NCBI RefSeq assembly: GCF_004919105.1
Contig: NZ_STGK01000003.1
Coordinates: forward strand, 62,001-126,000
From: Nocardioides sp. GY 10113
GTDB taxonomy: Bacteria; Actinomycetota; Actinomycetes; Propionibacteriales; Nocardioidaceae
Direction of reading: 5' to 3'
Length of the DNA stretch: 64,000 nt
Position numbers and translations under genes: made by a program. A model generated the notes under the pieces. The model ran no database searches, was not told the origin of the DNA, and saw only the letters and a program-made list of their open reading frames with translations. Positions within the stretch are counted from its first letter, which is position 1. Each line of letters starts with the position of its first letter. Positions 18,223-27,190 of this stretch are shown piece by piece.

Positions 18223-18270
18223 GGTCGTGTGCCTCAGACCCGCCTATACGGGGTTGTCAGGCACACGACC
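18223..18270. repeat. dispersed palindrome, copy 2
   Basis: GGTCGTGTGCC (18223-18233) pairs with GGCACACGACC (18260-18270); core with CCCGCCTATACGGGG. It lies between convergent genes. Confidence 0.8.
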
Positions 18271-18305
18271 CCGCCCGGGGAGGGGGCTCGGGTGGCCGGG
18301 TGTCC

Positions 18306-18351
18306 GTCGTGTGCCTGACGCCCGCTTGTGCCGGGTTCTCAGGCACACGAC
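18306..18351. repeat. dispersed palindrome, copy 3
   Basis: GTCGTGTGCC (18306-18315) pairs with GGCACACGAC (18342-18351); inner TGA and TCA extend the stem and CCCG/CGGG pair again in the core. It is 35 bases after copy 2 and 25 bases past the stop of the leftward gene at 18377. Confidence 0.8.
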
Positions 18352-18376
18352 CCCGGTGGGAGGAGGGCCGCTCGGG

Positions 18377-19690
18377 TCAGGCAGCCGCGGCGTCGGGCTC
18401 GCCGCCCGGGCCGCCCCGGCCGCCCGGGCCGTCCGCGTGGCTGGCGCGGCCGGCGCCGACCAGCACCTGGAGCACCGCCAGCAGCAGCACCACGAACGCG
18501 ACCGACCAGGCGAGCCTGCCGGCGGTCGCGTTGTTGCCCCAGAGCAGCACCACGCCGCCGAGCACGATCGCCCCGCCCCGGAGCCAGCCGACGGCCGGCA
18601 GGATCGCCGTACCGACCTGGCCGACCGGGCCCCCGGCCGGGCCACGGACCAGCTCGGCGCCCGCGCCCTCGAGGGCGCCGCTGACGCCGCGGCGGATCGG
18701 GTTCGCCCAGGCGGCGGCGCCGGCGTACAGGCCGGCGAGGATGCCCACGATGCCCAGCCACATCATCGCCTTGCGGCCGTTCTGCAGGTAGGCGAGGAGC
18801 GTGTCGAAGAAGACCCGGCTGGCCGGGCCGAACGGTGTGCCGGCCAGCTGGTTGACGAAGAGCTGGCGCCCGACCGACAGCAGCAGGGCCACCAGCAGAG
18901 CGTTGGCCAGGATGCAGGCGCCGATCCAGACCATCATCCGGGCCCGCCGGCGAGCCAGGGCGAAGGCGGCCAGGTAGAGCAGCGCGGCCACCGGCAGCAG
19001 CCACTTGGCCGGCGGGTTGGCGAACGCGTAGATGGTGCGCAGCTGCTTGACCTGCGGGGCGTCGAGCAGCACGACCTGGCGGTCGGTCTCCGGGATCGGC
19101 ACGCCCTCCAGGAGCGTGAGGCCGCGGGCGACCAGTCGCTCCTTGACGACGTTGATCACCTCGTCCACGTCGAGCACGATCTCGTTGCCCTGGAACCCGA
19201 TCGCCGTGCTCTCGGCGGTGCCCTGGAGGACCTTGAGGAGCACCTGCTGGGCCGTCGTGTTTGCGCGGACCCAGAACTCGGCGAAGGCGTCGGAGGCGAC
19301 GAACGCCCGTACCTCGCGCTCGATCAGCCCGTTGATCGCCGCGGAGAGCGGGCCGACCAGCTGGTCGAGCCGGGGCGCCTCGTCGATCACCCCGGCGAAG
19401 ACGTCGCGCAGGATCGCCTCGATGTCGACCTGACTCTGCAGGGCGTCGCTGACCCGGGTCGCGATCACGTCCTGGACCTCGGCCGACTCCACCAGCGGCT
19501 CGACCGTGGCGACGTACCGCTCGGTGTCGTTCAGCGTCCGCTGTCCCCAGTACGCGATCCCGGCCGGGGTGGTGAGCAGCGCCGCCAGCACCAGGCACAG
19601 CACTGCGGCGACGCTGCGCCCGCGGGACGGTCGGGCGCCGGCGGACGGCGCGGGCGCGGCAGGAGCGGCGGACTCGACGGGCTGGGACAT
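18377..19690 (-). CDS. multi-pass membrane protein, function unknown
   Basis: 437 aa. One membrane segment near residues 29-47, a long extracytoplasmic region of about 170 residues, then four or five segments (about 218-240, 245-275, 300-330, 355-375, 380-405) and a disordered Gly/Pro tail. The motif ERYVATVEPLVESAEVQDVIATRVSDAL at about 56-85 is shared by a conserved actinobacterial family of uncharacterised membrane proteins. The ATG at 19690 follows GAGGAG; an earlier TTG is weaker. It stands alone between convergent and same-strand neighbours. No enzyme motif seen. Confidence 0.75.
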   Translation of the reverse strand: MSQPVESAAPAAPAPSAGARPSRGRSVAAVLCLVLAALLTTPAGIAYWGQRTLNDTERYVATVEPLVESAEVQDVIATRVSDALQSQVDIEAILRDVFAGVIDEAPRLDQLVGPLSAAINGLIEREVRAFVASDAFAEFWVRANTTAQQVLLKVLQGTAESTAIGFQGNEIVLDVDEVINVVKERLVARGLTLLEGVPIPETDRQVVLLDAPQVKQLRTIYAFANPPAKWLLPVAALLYLAAFALARRRARMMVWIGACILANALLVALLLSVGRQLFVNQLAGTPFGPASRVFFDTLLAYLQNGRKAMMWLGIVGILAGLYAGAAAWANPIRRGVSGALEGAGAELVRGPAGGPVGQVGTAILPAVGWLRGGAIVLGGVVLLWGNNATAGRLAWSVAFVVLLLAVLQVLVGAGRASHADGPGGRGGPGGEPDAAAA

Positions 19691-19774
19691 CAGCAACTCC
19701 TCGCGGTGCCGTTGCGGGACGCGCTCATCCTGCCCCCAGCGCGCGGGTGCCGTCAGCCCTCTCGCGTGTCGGCC

Positions 19775-20623
19775 TCAGCGCGGTGCGGACCCCAGCACCT
19801 CGGCCAGCGTCGTCGCCGCCCGCCCGGTCAGTCGCTCCACCGCGTCGCTCACCTCCGCCATCTCGCCCGCCGCGATCGCGGTGTAGGTGGAGACCCAGGC
19901 GTCGTACTGCCACGGCGGGGCGGGCCAGCGCCGTCGCGAGGCGTAGGCCTCCTCGACCGTCTCGGGGTGGTAGGTGATCGGGCGGCCGAGGTGGCGCGAC
20001 AGCGTCGCCGCGACCTCGGTCAGCGTGAGCGCCTCGGGACCGGTCAGGTCGTAGGTCGCGCCGGCGTGCGCCTCGGGGTCGCGCAGCACGGCGAGCGCGC
20101 TCCGGGCGACGTCGGCGCGGGCGACCATCGCGGCGCGCCCGTCGCCGGCCGGTCCGCGGAGCACGTCGTCGTCCCCGACCAGGTCCGGCGCGAAGTCCGC
20201 GTAGAGGTTGTCGCGCAGGAACGTGAACCCCATCCCGGTGGCCCGGATCGCCTGCTCGGTCACGTGGTGGTCGCGGGCCAGTGTGAACGTGGCGTCCGGG
20301 GCGGCGCCGACGAAAGAGGTATAGACCACTTGGCGCACGCCCGCCGTCTCGGCCGCCCCCACGAAGGTCAGGTGCTGTGCCACCCGATCCTCCGCCTCCG
20401 AGGCGGAGACCATCAGCAGCACCTCCACCCCCGCCAGCGCCCGTACGGCGGCCGCCCGGTCGTCGTAGGAGCAGCCGTGCACCGAGGCGCCCGGCAGGTC
20501 GGGCGCCCGGGCGGGGTCGCGGACCAGCAGGCGTTGCGGCAGGCCGTCGGCCGCGAGGGCGCGGGCGACCAGGCCGCCGATCGCTCCGGTCGCGCCGGTG
20601 ACGGCGAGGGTCGGTGTGGCCAT
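19775..20623 (-). CDS. NmrA/SDR-type NAD(P)-binding protein
   Basis: 282 aa. The Rossmann motif is at the N-terminus: LAVTGATGAIGGLVARALAADG. This is followed by RDPARAPDLPG, the VLLMVSA strand, and RQVVYTSFVGA, as in NmrA-like and NAD(P)H:quinone oxidoreductase 2-type atypical SDR proteins. The catalytic Tyr of classical SDRs is not evident, which is normal for NmrA types; these act as redox-sensing regulators or reductases. LRDNLYADFAPDL matches the family. Start at 20623. Confidence 0.88.
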   Translation of the reverse strand: MATPTLAVTGATGAIGGLVARALAADGLPQRLLVRDPARAPDLPGASVHGCSYDDRAAAVRALAGVEVLLMVSASEAEDRVAQHLTFVGAAETAGVRQVVYTSFVGAAPDATFTLARDHHVTEQAIRATGMGFTFLRDNLYADFAPDLVGDDDVLRGPAGDGRAAMVARADVARSALAVLRDPEAHAGATYDLTGPEALTLTEVAATLSRHLGRPITYHPETVEEAYASRRRWPAPPWQYDAWVSTYTAIAAGEMAEVSDAVERLTGRAATTLAEVLGSAPR

Positions 20624-20693
20624 GCCCCGACAGTGGCACCGAGGCCGCGGTCGCGGTAGTGCCCGCAGCGCGGAGGCGCTGGTCGTCGTCGGG

Positions 20694-20759
20694 GCTGGTG
20701 GTCGGGGCCGGTGGTCGGGGCAGGTGATCGGCGCTGGCGGTCGGGCAGGTGGTCGGCGG
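20694..20759 (+). repeat. imperfect tandem repeat of a 12-14-base unit
   Basis: About five units of the form GGTGGTCGGGGC, degenerating rightwards, in the gap between the NmrA-type gene and the lipoprotein gene. It occupies much of the shared 171-base upstream region, so it may affect either promoter. Confidence 0.5.
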
Positions 20760-20794
20760 TTGTGGTGCCGGCGGCGGGGGAGCATGCTGGGCGG

Positions 20795-22057
20795 ATGCCC
20801 AGGCCGGCGGCGGTGACGGTGCCGCCCCGTCCGCTGCTCGCTCGGCTCCTGCCGCTCGTCGGAGCGCTGGTGCTGGGGGCGGCCGCCGCCTGCAGCGCCT
20901 CGTCGTCGCCGCCAAGCACGGACCAGCCGGCCGCGCCGACCGGTGGCACGACCGGCGCGGCGAGCGGCGGGGCGAGCGGCGGGGCGAGCGGATCGCCGAC
21001 CGACGCAGCGGGCGCGATGACCCTCTCCCCGTCCTGCCCCGCCCCGCCCGCCCGGGAGATCCGCCCGACCGTGCAGCAGCTCAACCAGCTCGGCAAGGCC
21101 ATCGACCTGCCGACCTGGCAGGCCGGCGACATCGGGGCCAGCGCCCGCCTGGCCGACGGCCGGATCGTCTGGCTCTTCGGCGACACGCTCCGCCCGAACA
21201 TGGACCCGTCGCTGGTGGCGAACTCGATGCTGGTCACCTCCGGGGAGTGCGTCTCCCAGCTCCTGGACGCGGCGAAGGGTCCGGTGATCCCGGACGTCTC
21301 CGAGAACGTCGTCCGGTGGCCGATGTCGGTGGTCGCCGGCGGGGGCGACGACGGCGACCCCGAGCTGATCGCGGTCCTCTGCTCGCGGATCGACCGCGGG
21401 CACTCCGGTGAGTTCGGCTTCACCTTCCTGGGCACCAGCGCCGCGGTCTTCGCCGCCCAGCCCGGCGAGGCGCCGCAGCTGGTCAAGGTCGTCGACATCA
21501 CGCCGGACTCGCGGCGTGCCGACCAGATCAACTGGGGGGCCGCGGCGACCCTCTCCGGCGACTGGATCTACGTCTACGGCACCCGGCTGACCGGCCAGAA
21601 GTACGACGTCGGTCGCGAGCTGTACGTCGCCCGGGCGCCGCGCTCGGACCCGGGCGCGCGCCACCGCTGGCGGTTCTGGGACGGCGACGGGTGGGTGGCG
21701 GGCGCCGACGCCGCGCAGGCAGTGCTGCCCAGCGACGGCGGCGTCTCCCAGACCCTGTCGGTGGATCGGATCGGGGCCGGGTTCGTCGCGGTCTCCAAGC
21801 GCAACGGCGACGTCTCCGACTTCGTCTACAAGTGGACGGCCCCGGACCCGTGGGGTCCCTGGCGGCCGGTCGAGGAGCTGAAGGCCCCGGCCGGGCTGGA
21901 CACCGGTAGGTACGAGTACGCGCCCCTGGCCCACCCCGAGGTCCGGTTGCGCTCCGGTCGGCTGCTGATCTCGATCTCGCGCAACACCAACGACTTCCAG
22001 CACCTCTTGAAGGACCCCGTGATCGGTCGCCCGGTCTTCGCGGCGCTGCCCCGCTAG
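20795..22057 (+). CDS. lipoprotein with a beta-propeller-like domain
   Basis: 420 aa. The lipobox LGAAAAC places the lipidated Cys at residue 33. Next comes a Ser/Gly/Thr/Pro linker with an ASGG repeat (about 50-65). The rest resembles five-bladed propeller or DUF5005/DUF4185-like sugar-binding folds: ASARLADGRIVWLFGDTL, LYVARAPRSDPGARHRWRFWDGDGW and LLISISRNTND. Such domains occur in surface glycosidases, but no catalytic pair is obvious. It would be anchored on the outside of the membrane. It ends 30 bases before the MMPL gene and may be co-transcribed with it. Confidence 0.7.
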   Translation: MPRPAAVTVPPRPLLARLLPLVGALVLGAAAACSASSSPPSTDQPAAPTGGTTGAASGGASGGASGSPTDAAGAMTLSPSCPAPPAREIRPTVQQLNQLGKAIDLPTWQAGDIGASARLADGRIVWLFGDTLRPNMDPSLVANSMLVTSGECVSQLLDAAKGPVIPDVSENVVRWPMSVVAGGGDDGDPELIAVLCSRIDRGHSGEFGFTFLGTSAAVFAAQPGEAPQLVKVVDITPDSRRADQINWGAAATLSGDWIYVYGTRLTGQKYDVGRELYVARAPRSDPGARHRWRFWDGDGWVAGADAAQAVLPSDGGVSQTLSVDRIGAGFVAVSKRNGDVSDFVYKWTAPDPWGPWRPVEELKAPAGLDTGRYEYAPLAHPEVRLRSGRLLISISRNTNDFQHLLKDPVIGRPVFAALPR

Positions 22058-22087
22058 GTCCGGACCGGCAGCAGGGAGGAGTGCCGA

Positions 22088-25015
22088 GTGTCCGTTCTTC
22101 TGTACCGGCTCGGGGTGTTCCTCAGCCGCCGTCGCGGGCTGGTCGTCGGCGGCTGGCTGCTCGTCCTGCTCGCCGTCGTCGGCTCCTCGACGACCCTCGG
22201 CAACGACTTCGACGACTCCTTCACCGTGCCCGGCACCCAGTCCCAGGAGGGGCTGGACCTGATCCGCGACCGGTTCGGGCAGAGCGGCACCTCGGGCCAG
22301 GTGATCTTCACCGCCGCGGCGGGTGCGATCACCGGCTCGGCGAACGCCCGGGCGGTGAAGAGGATCGCCGCCGCAGTCGACGCGGTGCCCGGCGCGCAGA
22401 TGAGCGACCCGCTCGGCCCGCCGCCGGGGCAGAAGCGCCCCGTGCTCGCCAGCGACAAGCGCTCCACGCTCGGCCAGGTGCTCTTCGACGACGTCGACCC
22501 CACCGAGGAGACGCTCGCGGCCGTCGTGGCGGCCGCGAGACCACCGTCCGGCAGCGGGATCACCACCTCCGTCGGCGGCAACGCGTACAAGGCCAGCGCC
22601 CCGCCGAGCCGGGTACCCGAGCTGATCGGGCTCGGGGTCTCGTTCCTGATCCTGGCGCTCACCTTCGGCTCCCTGATCACCGCCGGGATGCCGATCCTGT
22701 CCGCCCTGGTCGGGGTGGGCGTCACGATCAGCGCGGTGGTCCTGGCCTCGAACGTCGCCAGCGTCTCCAGCGCCTCCCCGAACCTCGCCGAGATGCTCGG
22801 CCTCGCCGTCGGCATCGACTACGCCCTGTTCCTGCTCTCCCGCTACCGCCGCCAGTTGCGCGACCCCGGCATCACTCCCGCCGTGGCGATGTCGCGGGCC
22901 CTCGCCACCGCCGGCAGCGCGGTGGTCTTCGCCGGAAGCACCGTGATCATCGCGCTGACCGGCCTCGCGGTGGCCCGGATCCCGGTGCTGACGGTGATGG
23001 GGCTGGCGGCCGCGGCGGCCGTCGCGGTGGCCGTCACCGTCGCGCTGACACTGCTCCCGGCGATCGCCCTGCTGCTGGGGGAGCGGCTGCGGCCGCGCAC
23101 CCGTCGGCGTACGCCACGGCGCCGGAGGTGGCGGCGCGCGCGGAAGCCCGCAGCGCAGCCGGATCCACCGTCGCCCGCGCCGTCGAGGGAGCGGGTGCCG
23201 CTCTCGATGCGCTGGATCGCGTTGGTCACCGGGCGACCGCTGCTGACGATCCTCGTCGTCGCGTCCGTCCTGCTGCTCGCCGCCGTGCCCGCCAGCAGGC
23301 TCGAGCTCGCGCTCCCCGACAACAGCTCGGCTCCCGAGGGCACCGCGCCCCGGCAGACCTACGACGACATCACCGACGCGTTCGGCGAGGGCTACAACGC
23401 CCCGCTGACGATCACCGCCGGGGTGATCACCAGCGACGACCCGGTCGGCACCGTGAACAAGCTGGCGACCGCGCTCGGCAAGCTCCCGGGTGTGGTGGCG
23501 GTGACCCAGGCGACGCCGAACGAGAGCGCCGACACCGCGCTGATCCAGGTGATCCCGACGGCCGGGCAGACCGCGCCCTCGACCGCCCGGCTGGTCGGCG
23601 AGCTGCGCGACCACAGCGCCGAGCTGGAGCAGACGTACGGCGTCACCGACATGCTGGTGACCGGCCCGACCGCGGTGAACATCGACGTCTCCGAGCGGCT
23701 GGGCGCCTCGCTGCTGCCGTTCGCGGCGATCGTGATCGGTCTGTCGCTGCTGCTGCTGATGATCGTCTTCCGGTCGGTCGCGGTGCCGCTGAAGGCGACG
23801 CTGGGCTACCTGCTCTCGGTCGGCGCGGCGCTCGGTGCCGTCGTGGTGGTCTTCCAGTGGGGCTGGCTCGGCGCGGTCGCCGGCGGGGACACCGGGCCGG
23901 TGGTGAGCTTCCTGCCGATCTTCGTGATGGGCGTGCTCTTCGGCCTGGCCATGGACTACGAGATGTTCCTGGTCTCGGCGATGCGGGAGGCGTACGTCGG
24001 CTCCGGGGACGCCCGCGCGGCCGTCCGGACCGGGTTCCGCGCCTCCTCGATCGTGGTCACGGCGGCCGCGCTGATCATGACCTCGGTCTTCCTGACGTTC
24101 GTGCCGGACGGATCCACCACGATCAAGCCGATCGCCTTCGGCCTGGCCGTGGGCGTCTTCGTGGACGCCTTCGCGGTGCGGATGACGTTCGTCCCCGCGG
24201 TGCTGGTGCTGCTCGGGTCCCGGGCGTGGTGGCTGCCCGGCTGGCTGGACCGCCGGGTCCCGGCGGTCGACGTGGAGGGCGCGGCGATGCACCGCAAGGT
24301 CGCCTACGAGGACTGGGAGAAGACCCACGGCACGGCGGCCCTGGTGGCCCGCGACCTCGTGGTGCGGCCCGGCGGCCCGTCGGTGAGCGTCGAGGCGCCC
24401 CCGGGCGAGGTGACCCGCCTCGTGGTGCCCGACGGCGTGGACCCGGCCGACCTGGCGCGCGCCCTGGTCGGCCGGCTCCGGCCGGTCGCGGGGGACCTGG
24501 TCGTGGGCGGGCTGCTCCTGCCCGAGCAGCGCGAGGCCGTGCTGGCGTCGGCGGCCTGCGTCGACGTCGGCCCACCCGACGGCCGGCGCGCTGACGGCCG
24601 GCCCGCCGACGACCGGTCCCCCGAGGCGCGGGTGGTCGAGCGGTCCCGGTTGAGCGCGTTCGGGCGACGCGCGCGGTCGGCGTTCGCGGAGCGCGCGCTG
24701 GACCGGGTCGAGGCGCTCGACGGCGTCGCCGCGCCGTACGCCGCCATCGCGGGCCCGGCCGGGCGAGCCGCGATCCGGGACGCCGTGGTCGAGGCGGCGC
24801 TCGCCCTGGCCGGCGGGGTCCGGCTCCTGGTCCTGGTGCAGGAGGACCCGGAGAGCCCGGTGCCGCCCGGCGCCGCCGAGGCGCTGGCCCGGCGGGTCGC
24901 GGCCGGCGGCGTCACCGCCGTGCTGCTCCGCCCACCGCCCTGGCGGCTCCCGGCCGCGCTCCACCGTCCGCCCGACGACGCAGCACACCGCGAGCCCGAG
25001 GAGGCCCGGCCGTGA
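22088..25015 (+). CDS. MMPL/RND transporter with C-terminal degenerate ABC-like domain
   Basis: 975 aa. Residues 1 to about 730 are an actinobacterial MMPL protein: an N-terminal segment, a large extracellular loop, five or six TM (about 175-340), a second loop, and a second set of TM (about 535-720). LGLAVGIDYALFLLSRYRRQL and LFGLAMDYEMFLVSAMREAY are the paired MMPL motifs with the Asp residues used in proton coupling. From about 755 comes a soluble extension that reads like an ABC ATPase without its catalytic residues: ALVARDLVVRPG, VSVEAPPGEVTRLVVPDG where a Walker A would be, ALVGRLRPVAGDLVVGG, and RLLVLVQEDPES where a Walker B would be. The stop overlaps the start of the YhgE-type permease. 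Confidence 0.88.
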   Translation: MSVLLYRLGVFLSRRRGLVVGGWLLVLLAVVGSSTTLGNDFDDSFTVPGTQSQEGLDLIRDRFGQSGTSGQVIFTAAAGAITGSANARAVKRIAAAVDAVPGAQMSDPLGPPPGQKRPVLASDKRSTLGQVLFDDVDPTEETLAAVVAAARPPSGSGITTSVGGNAYKASAPPSRVPELIGLGVSFLILALTFGSLITAGMPILSALVGVGVTISAVVLASNVASVSSASPNLAEMLGLAVGIDYALFLLSRYRRQLRDPGITPAVAMSRALATAGSAVVFAGSTVIIALTGLAVARIPVLTVMGLAAAAAVAVAVTVALTLLPAIALLLGERLRPRTRRRTPRRRRWRRARKPAAQPDPPSPAPSRERVPLSMRWIALVTGRPLLTILVVASVLLLAAVPASRLELALPDNSSAPEGTAPRQTYDDITDAFGEGYNAPLTITAGVITSDDPVGTVNKLATALGKLPGVVAVTQATPNESADTALIQVIPTAGQTAPSTARLVGELRDHSAELEQTYGVTDMLVTGPTAVNIDVSERLGASLLPFAAIVIGLSLLLLMIVFRSVAVPLKATLGYLLSVGAALGAVVVVFQWGWLGAVAGGDTGPVVSFLPIFVMGVLFGLAMDYEMFLVSAMREAYVGSGDARAAVRTGFRASSIVVTAAALIMTSVFLTFVPDGSTTIKPIAFGLAVGVFVDAFAVRMTFVPAVLVLLGSRAWWLPGWLDRRVPAVDVEGAAMHRKVAYEDWEKTHGTAALVARDLVVRPGGPSVSVEAPPGEVTRLVVPDGVDPADLARALVGRLRPVAGDLVVGGLLLPEQREAVLASAACVDVGPPDGRRADGRPADDRSPEARVVERSRLSAFGRRARSAFAERALDRVEALDGVAAPYAAIAGPAGRAAIRDAVVEAALALAGGVRLLVLVQEDPESPVPPGAAEALARRVAAGGVTAVLLRPPPWRLPAALHRPPDDAAHREPEEARP

Positions 25016-27078
25016 CCGACACCCCCACACCTTCCCCCGGTGGTCGCCGCGTCGCCCGGCGCCGGATCGTGCTCGTCGGGCTGGTCCTGCCGCTGCTGGC
25101 GGCGACCGTCCTGGTGTGGGCGACCAGCAACCGGCCCGAGCACCTCGACCGGGTCCCGGTCGCGGTCGTCAACAACGACCAGATCATCACGAAGCCCCAG
25201 CCGATGGCCGCGGGGCGGGCGCTCGCGGCGGCGCTGACCCAGCCCGGGCCGGGGCAGAGCAACCTGGACTGGACGCTGGCCGACACCGCCGACGCGGCGA
25301 ACGGCCTCGCGAGCGGCGACTACTACGCCGTGCTGACCATCCCGAAGGACTTCTCCAAGGCGATCCTGTCCACCGGCACCGACGCGCCGGCACAGGGCAA
25401 GCTGACCCTGGTCAGCAACGGCGCGGCGAGCACGACCGTGCCCTACATCAGCGAGGTGGTCGCCGCGAAGGCCGCCGCGGCGCTGGGCCGGCAGAGCACC
25501 GAGGGCTACCTGGGGCAGGTGTACGACGGCTTCAACAAGCTCTCGTCGTCGACCGAGAAGGCCGCCAGCAGCGCCGGTCAGCTGGCCGACGGCACCGCGC
25601 AGGTGGCCGACGGGGCGGACCGGGTCGAGTCCGGCGCCGACGAGCTCTCCTCGGGTCTCGACCAGCTCTCCGCGGGTGCGGCGCAGCTCGCGCAGGGCAC
25701 CGGGGAGCTCGACGCCGGCGCCGTCCGGCTCCGGACCGGCGCCGGCGAGGTCGCCGACGGCGCGGCCGAGCTCGCCACCGGGTCGCGGGCCCTGGCCACC
25801 GGGGCACGCACGCTGGCCCGCGGCAGCGACGCCCTGGCCGCCGACGCCCGCCGGCTGGACCGCGGCCTGAACCGGGTCGCCGGCGCCGTCCGCGAGCTCT
25901 CCCTGGGCACCCGTGCGATCGCGCTCAACGTCCGCGTGCTGGCCCGCCTCTGCGGGCGCCGCGGTGCCGCGCCCCGGTTCTGCGCGGCCCTGCAGCGCGC
26001 CGCCGACCGTGCCACCCGCCTCGGCCAGGCATCGATCGAGGTGGCCGACGGCACCGACGAGGTGGCCGCGGGCGGGGGCCTGCTGGCCGCCGGAGCGGCC
26101 AGCGTGGCGCGCGGGGCCGACGGCCTGGCCACCGGAGCGGGGCTCCTCGCCGGGTCGGCCGGTCGGCTCGCCACCGGCGCCGACCGGGTGAGCGCCGGCG
26201 CCACGTCGCTGGCCGCCAGCACCGTCGAGATCGACGAGGCGACCGGCCGCCTCGCCGCCGGCGCCTCCTCGTCGGCCTCCGCGGGCGGCCAGCTCGCCTC
26301 CGGCAGCGCCTCGCTCGCCTCCGGGGCGGCGTCGGCGAACCAGGGCGCCCACCAGCTGGGTCAGGGCCTGGACCAGCTGGCGGCGCAGAGCCCGTCGTAC
26401 TCCTCGAAGCAGCAGAAGGCGCTGACCACCGTGGTCAGCCAACCGGTCGCGCTGACCACCTCGGTGGAGAACGCCGAGCACGGCAACGGGTGGCTGCTCG
26501 GGGTGGTCCTCGCCGTGGTCCTCTGGCTCGCCGCCCTGCTCGGCGTGCTGCGCCGCGACCTCGGCCCGGTGCTGCGCCAGTCCGGCACGCCGCTCTCCTC
26601 CCGGCGGCTGGCCGCGGTGCAGCTGGCTCCTGCCACGGCGCTCGCGCTGGGCCAGGGGGTGGCGGTGCTGCTGGCGCTGGTCCTGGTGCGGGTCGACGCC
26701 GCGAGCCCGGTCGCGCTCGGCCTGCTGACGGTGCTGGCCGCGGTCACCTTCACGCTGATCGGGGTCAGCCTGCGCTGGGCCTTCGGTCGCGCCGGCATCG
26801 TCGCCTTCGTGCTGCTCCTGCTGCTGCAGGCGGCGGCGCTGGGCAACGTGCTGCCGATCGAGACCGCCCCGGCCCCGCTGCCCCTGCTCAACCGCCTGCT
26901 GCCGTTGCCGGTCTACGTCGACGCCAGCAGCCAGCTCGTCGCGGGCGGCGCCGGCGGGTCGCTCGCGGCCGCGGTCGCGGTCCTGGTCGCGTGGGGCATC
27001 GGCGCGAGCCTGGCCGCGCTGCTGGTCGTGCGCCGACGGCGGGCGGTGCTGCCGGCGCCCGTCCCCACCCCCGCGTGA
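25012..27078 (+). CDS. YhgE/Pip-type ABC-2 family membrane protein
   Basis: 688 aa. One N-terminal membrane segment (about 20-43) is followed by the YhgE/Pip N-terminal block (RVPVAVVNNDQ, YYAVLTIPKDFSKAILS). A long extracellular region, about 180-460, consists of eleven-residue-like repeats rich in Ala, Gly and Leu (LADGTAQVADGADRVESGADEL), as in this family. The C-terminal part holds about five TM segments from 490 to 680, in the ABC-2 permease style. Bacterial relatives include a phage-infection protein and ESX-type secretion-associated proteins. It overlaps the MMPL gene by four bases (GTGA), pointing to joint export of a lipid or polymer. Confidence 0.85.
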   Translation: MTDTPTPSPGGRRVARRRIVLVGLVLPLLAATVLVWATSNRPEHLDRVPVAVVNNDQIITKPQPMAAGRALAAALTQPGPGQSNLDWTLADTADAANGLASGDYYAVLTIPKDFSKAILSTGTDAPAQGKLTLVSNGAASTTVPYISEVVAAKAAAALGRQSTEGYLGQVYDGFNKLSSSTEKAASSAGQLADGTAQVADGADRVESGADELSSGLDQLSAGAAQLAQGTGELDAGAVRLRTGAGEVADGAAELATGSRALATGARTLARGSDALAADARRLDRGLNRVAGAVRELSLGTRAIALNVRVLARLCGRRGAAPRFCAALQRAADRATRLGQASIEVADGTDEVAAGGGLLAAGAASVARGADGLATGAGLLAGSAGRLATGADRVSAGATSLAASTVEIDEATGRLAAGASSSASAGGQLASGSASLASGAASANQGAHQLGQGLDQLAAQSPSYSSKQQKALTTVVSQPVALTTSVENAEHGNGWLLGVVLAVVLWLAALLGVLRRDLGPVLRQSGTPLSSRRLAAVQLAPATALALGQGVAVLLALVLVRVDAASPVALGLLTVLAAVTFTLIGVSLRWAFGRAGIVAFVLLLLLQAAALGNVLPIETAPAPLPLLNRLLPLPVYVDASSQLVAGGAGGSLAAAVAVLVAWGIGASLAALLVVRRRRAVLPAPVPTPA

Positions 27079-27130
27079 CCCCGAGCCGGGGGTTGGGCCA
27101 CCCGAGCCGGGGGGTGGGCGCCGACGGGCA

Positions 27131-27176
27131 GTCGTGTGCCCGAGAACCCCCTATCCCGGGCTGTCGGGCACACGAC
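27131..27176. repeat. dispersed palindrome, copy 4
   Basis: GTCGTGTGCC (27131-27140) and GGCACACGAC (27167-27176), with CGAGAA and TGTCG partly extending the stem. It lies between the convergent YhgE-type and DUF4386 genes, 53 bases after one stop and 15 before the other. Confidence 0.8.
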
Positions 27177-27190
27177 CCACCGCAGCGCGG

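Noticed and set aside
19775..25030. A single 1751-codon open frame on the minus strand
   Set aside because: Only its last 282 codons (from 20623) have a real protein pattern. The rest is antisense to the lipoprotein and MMPL genes, with low-complexity Arg/Gly/His-rich sequence caused by high GC.
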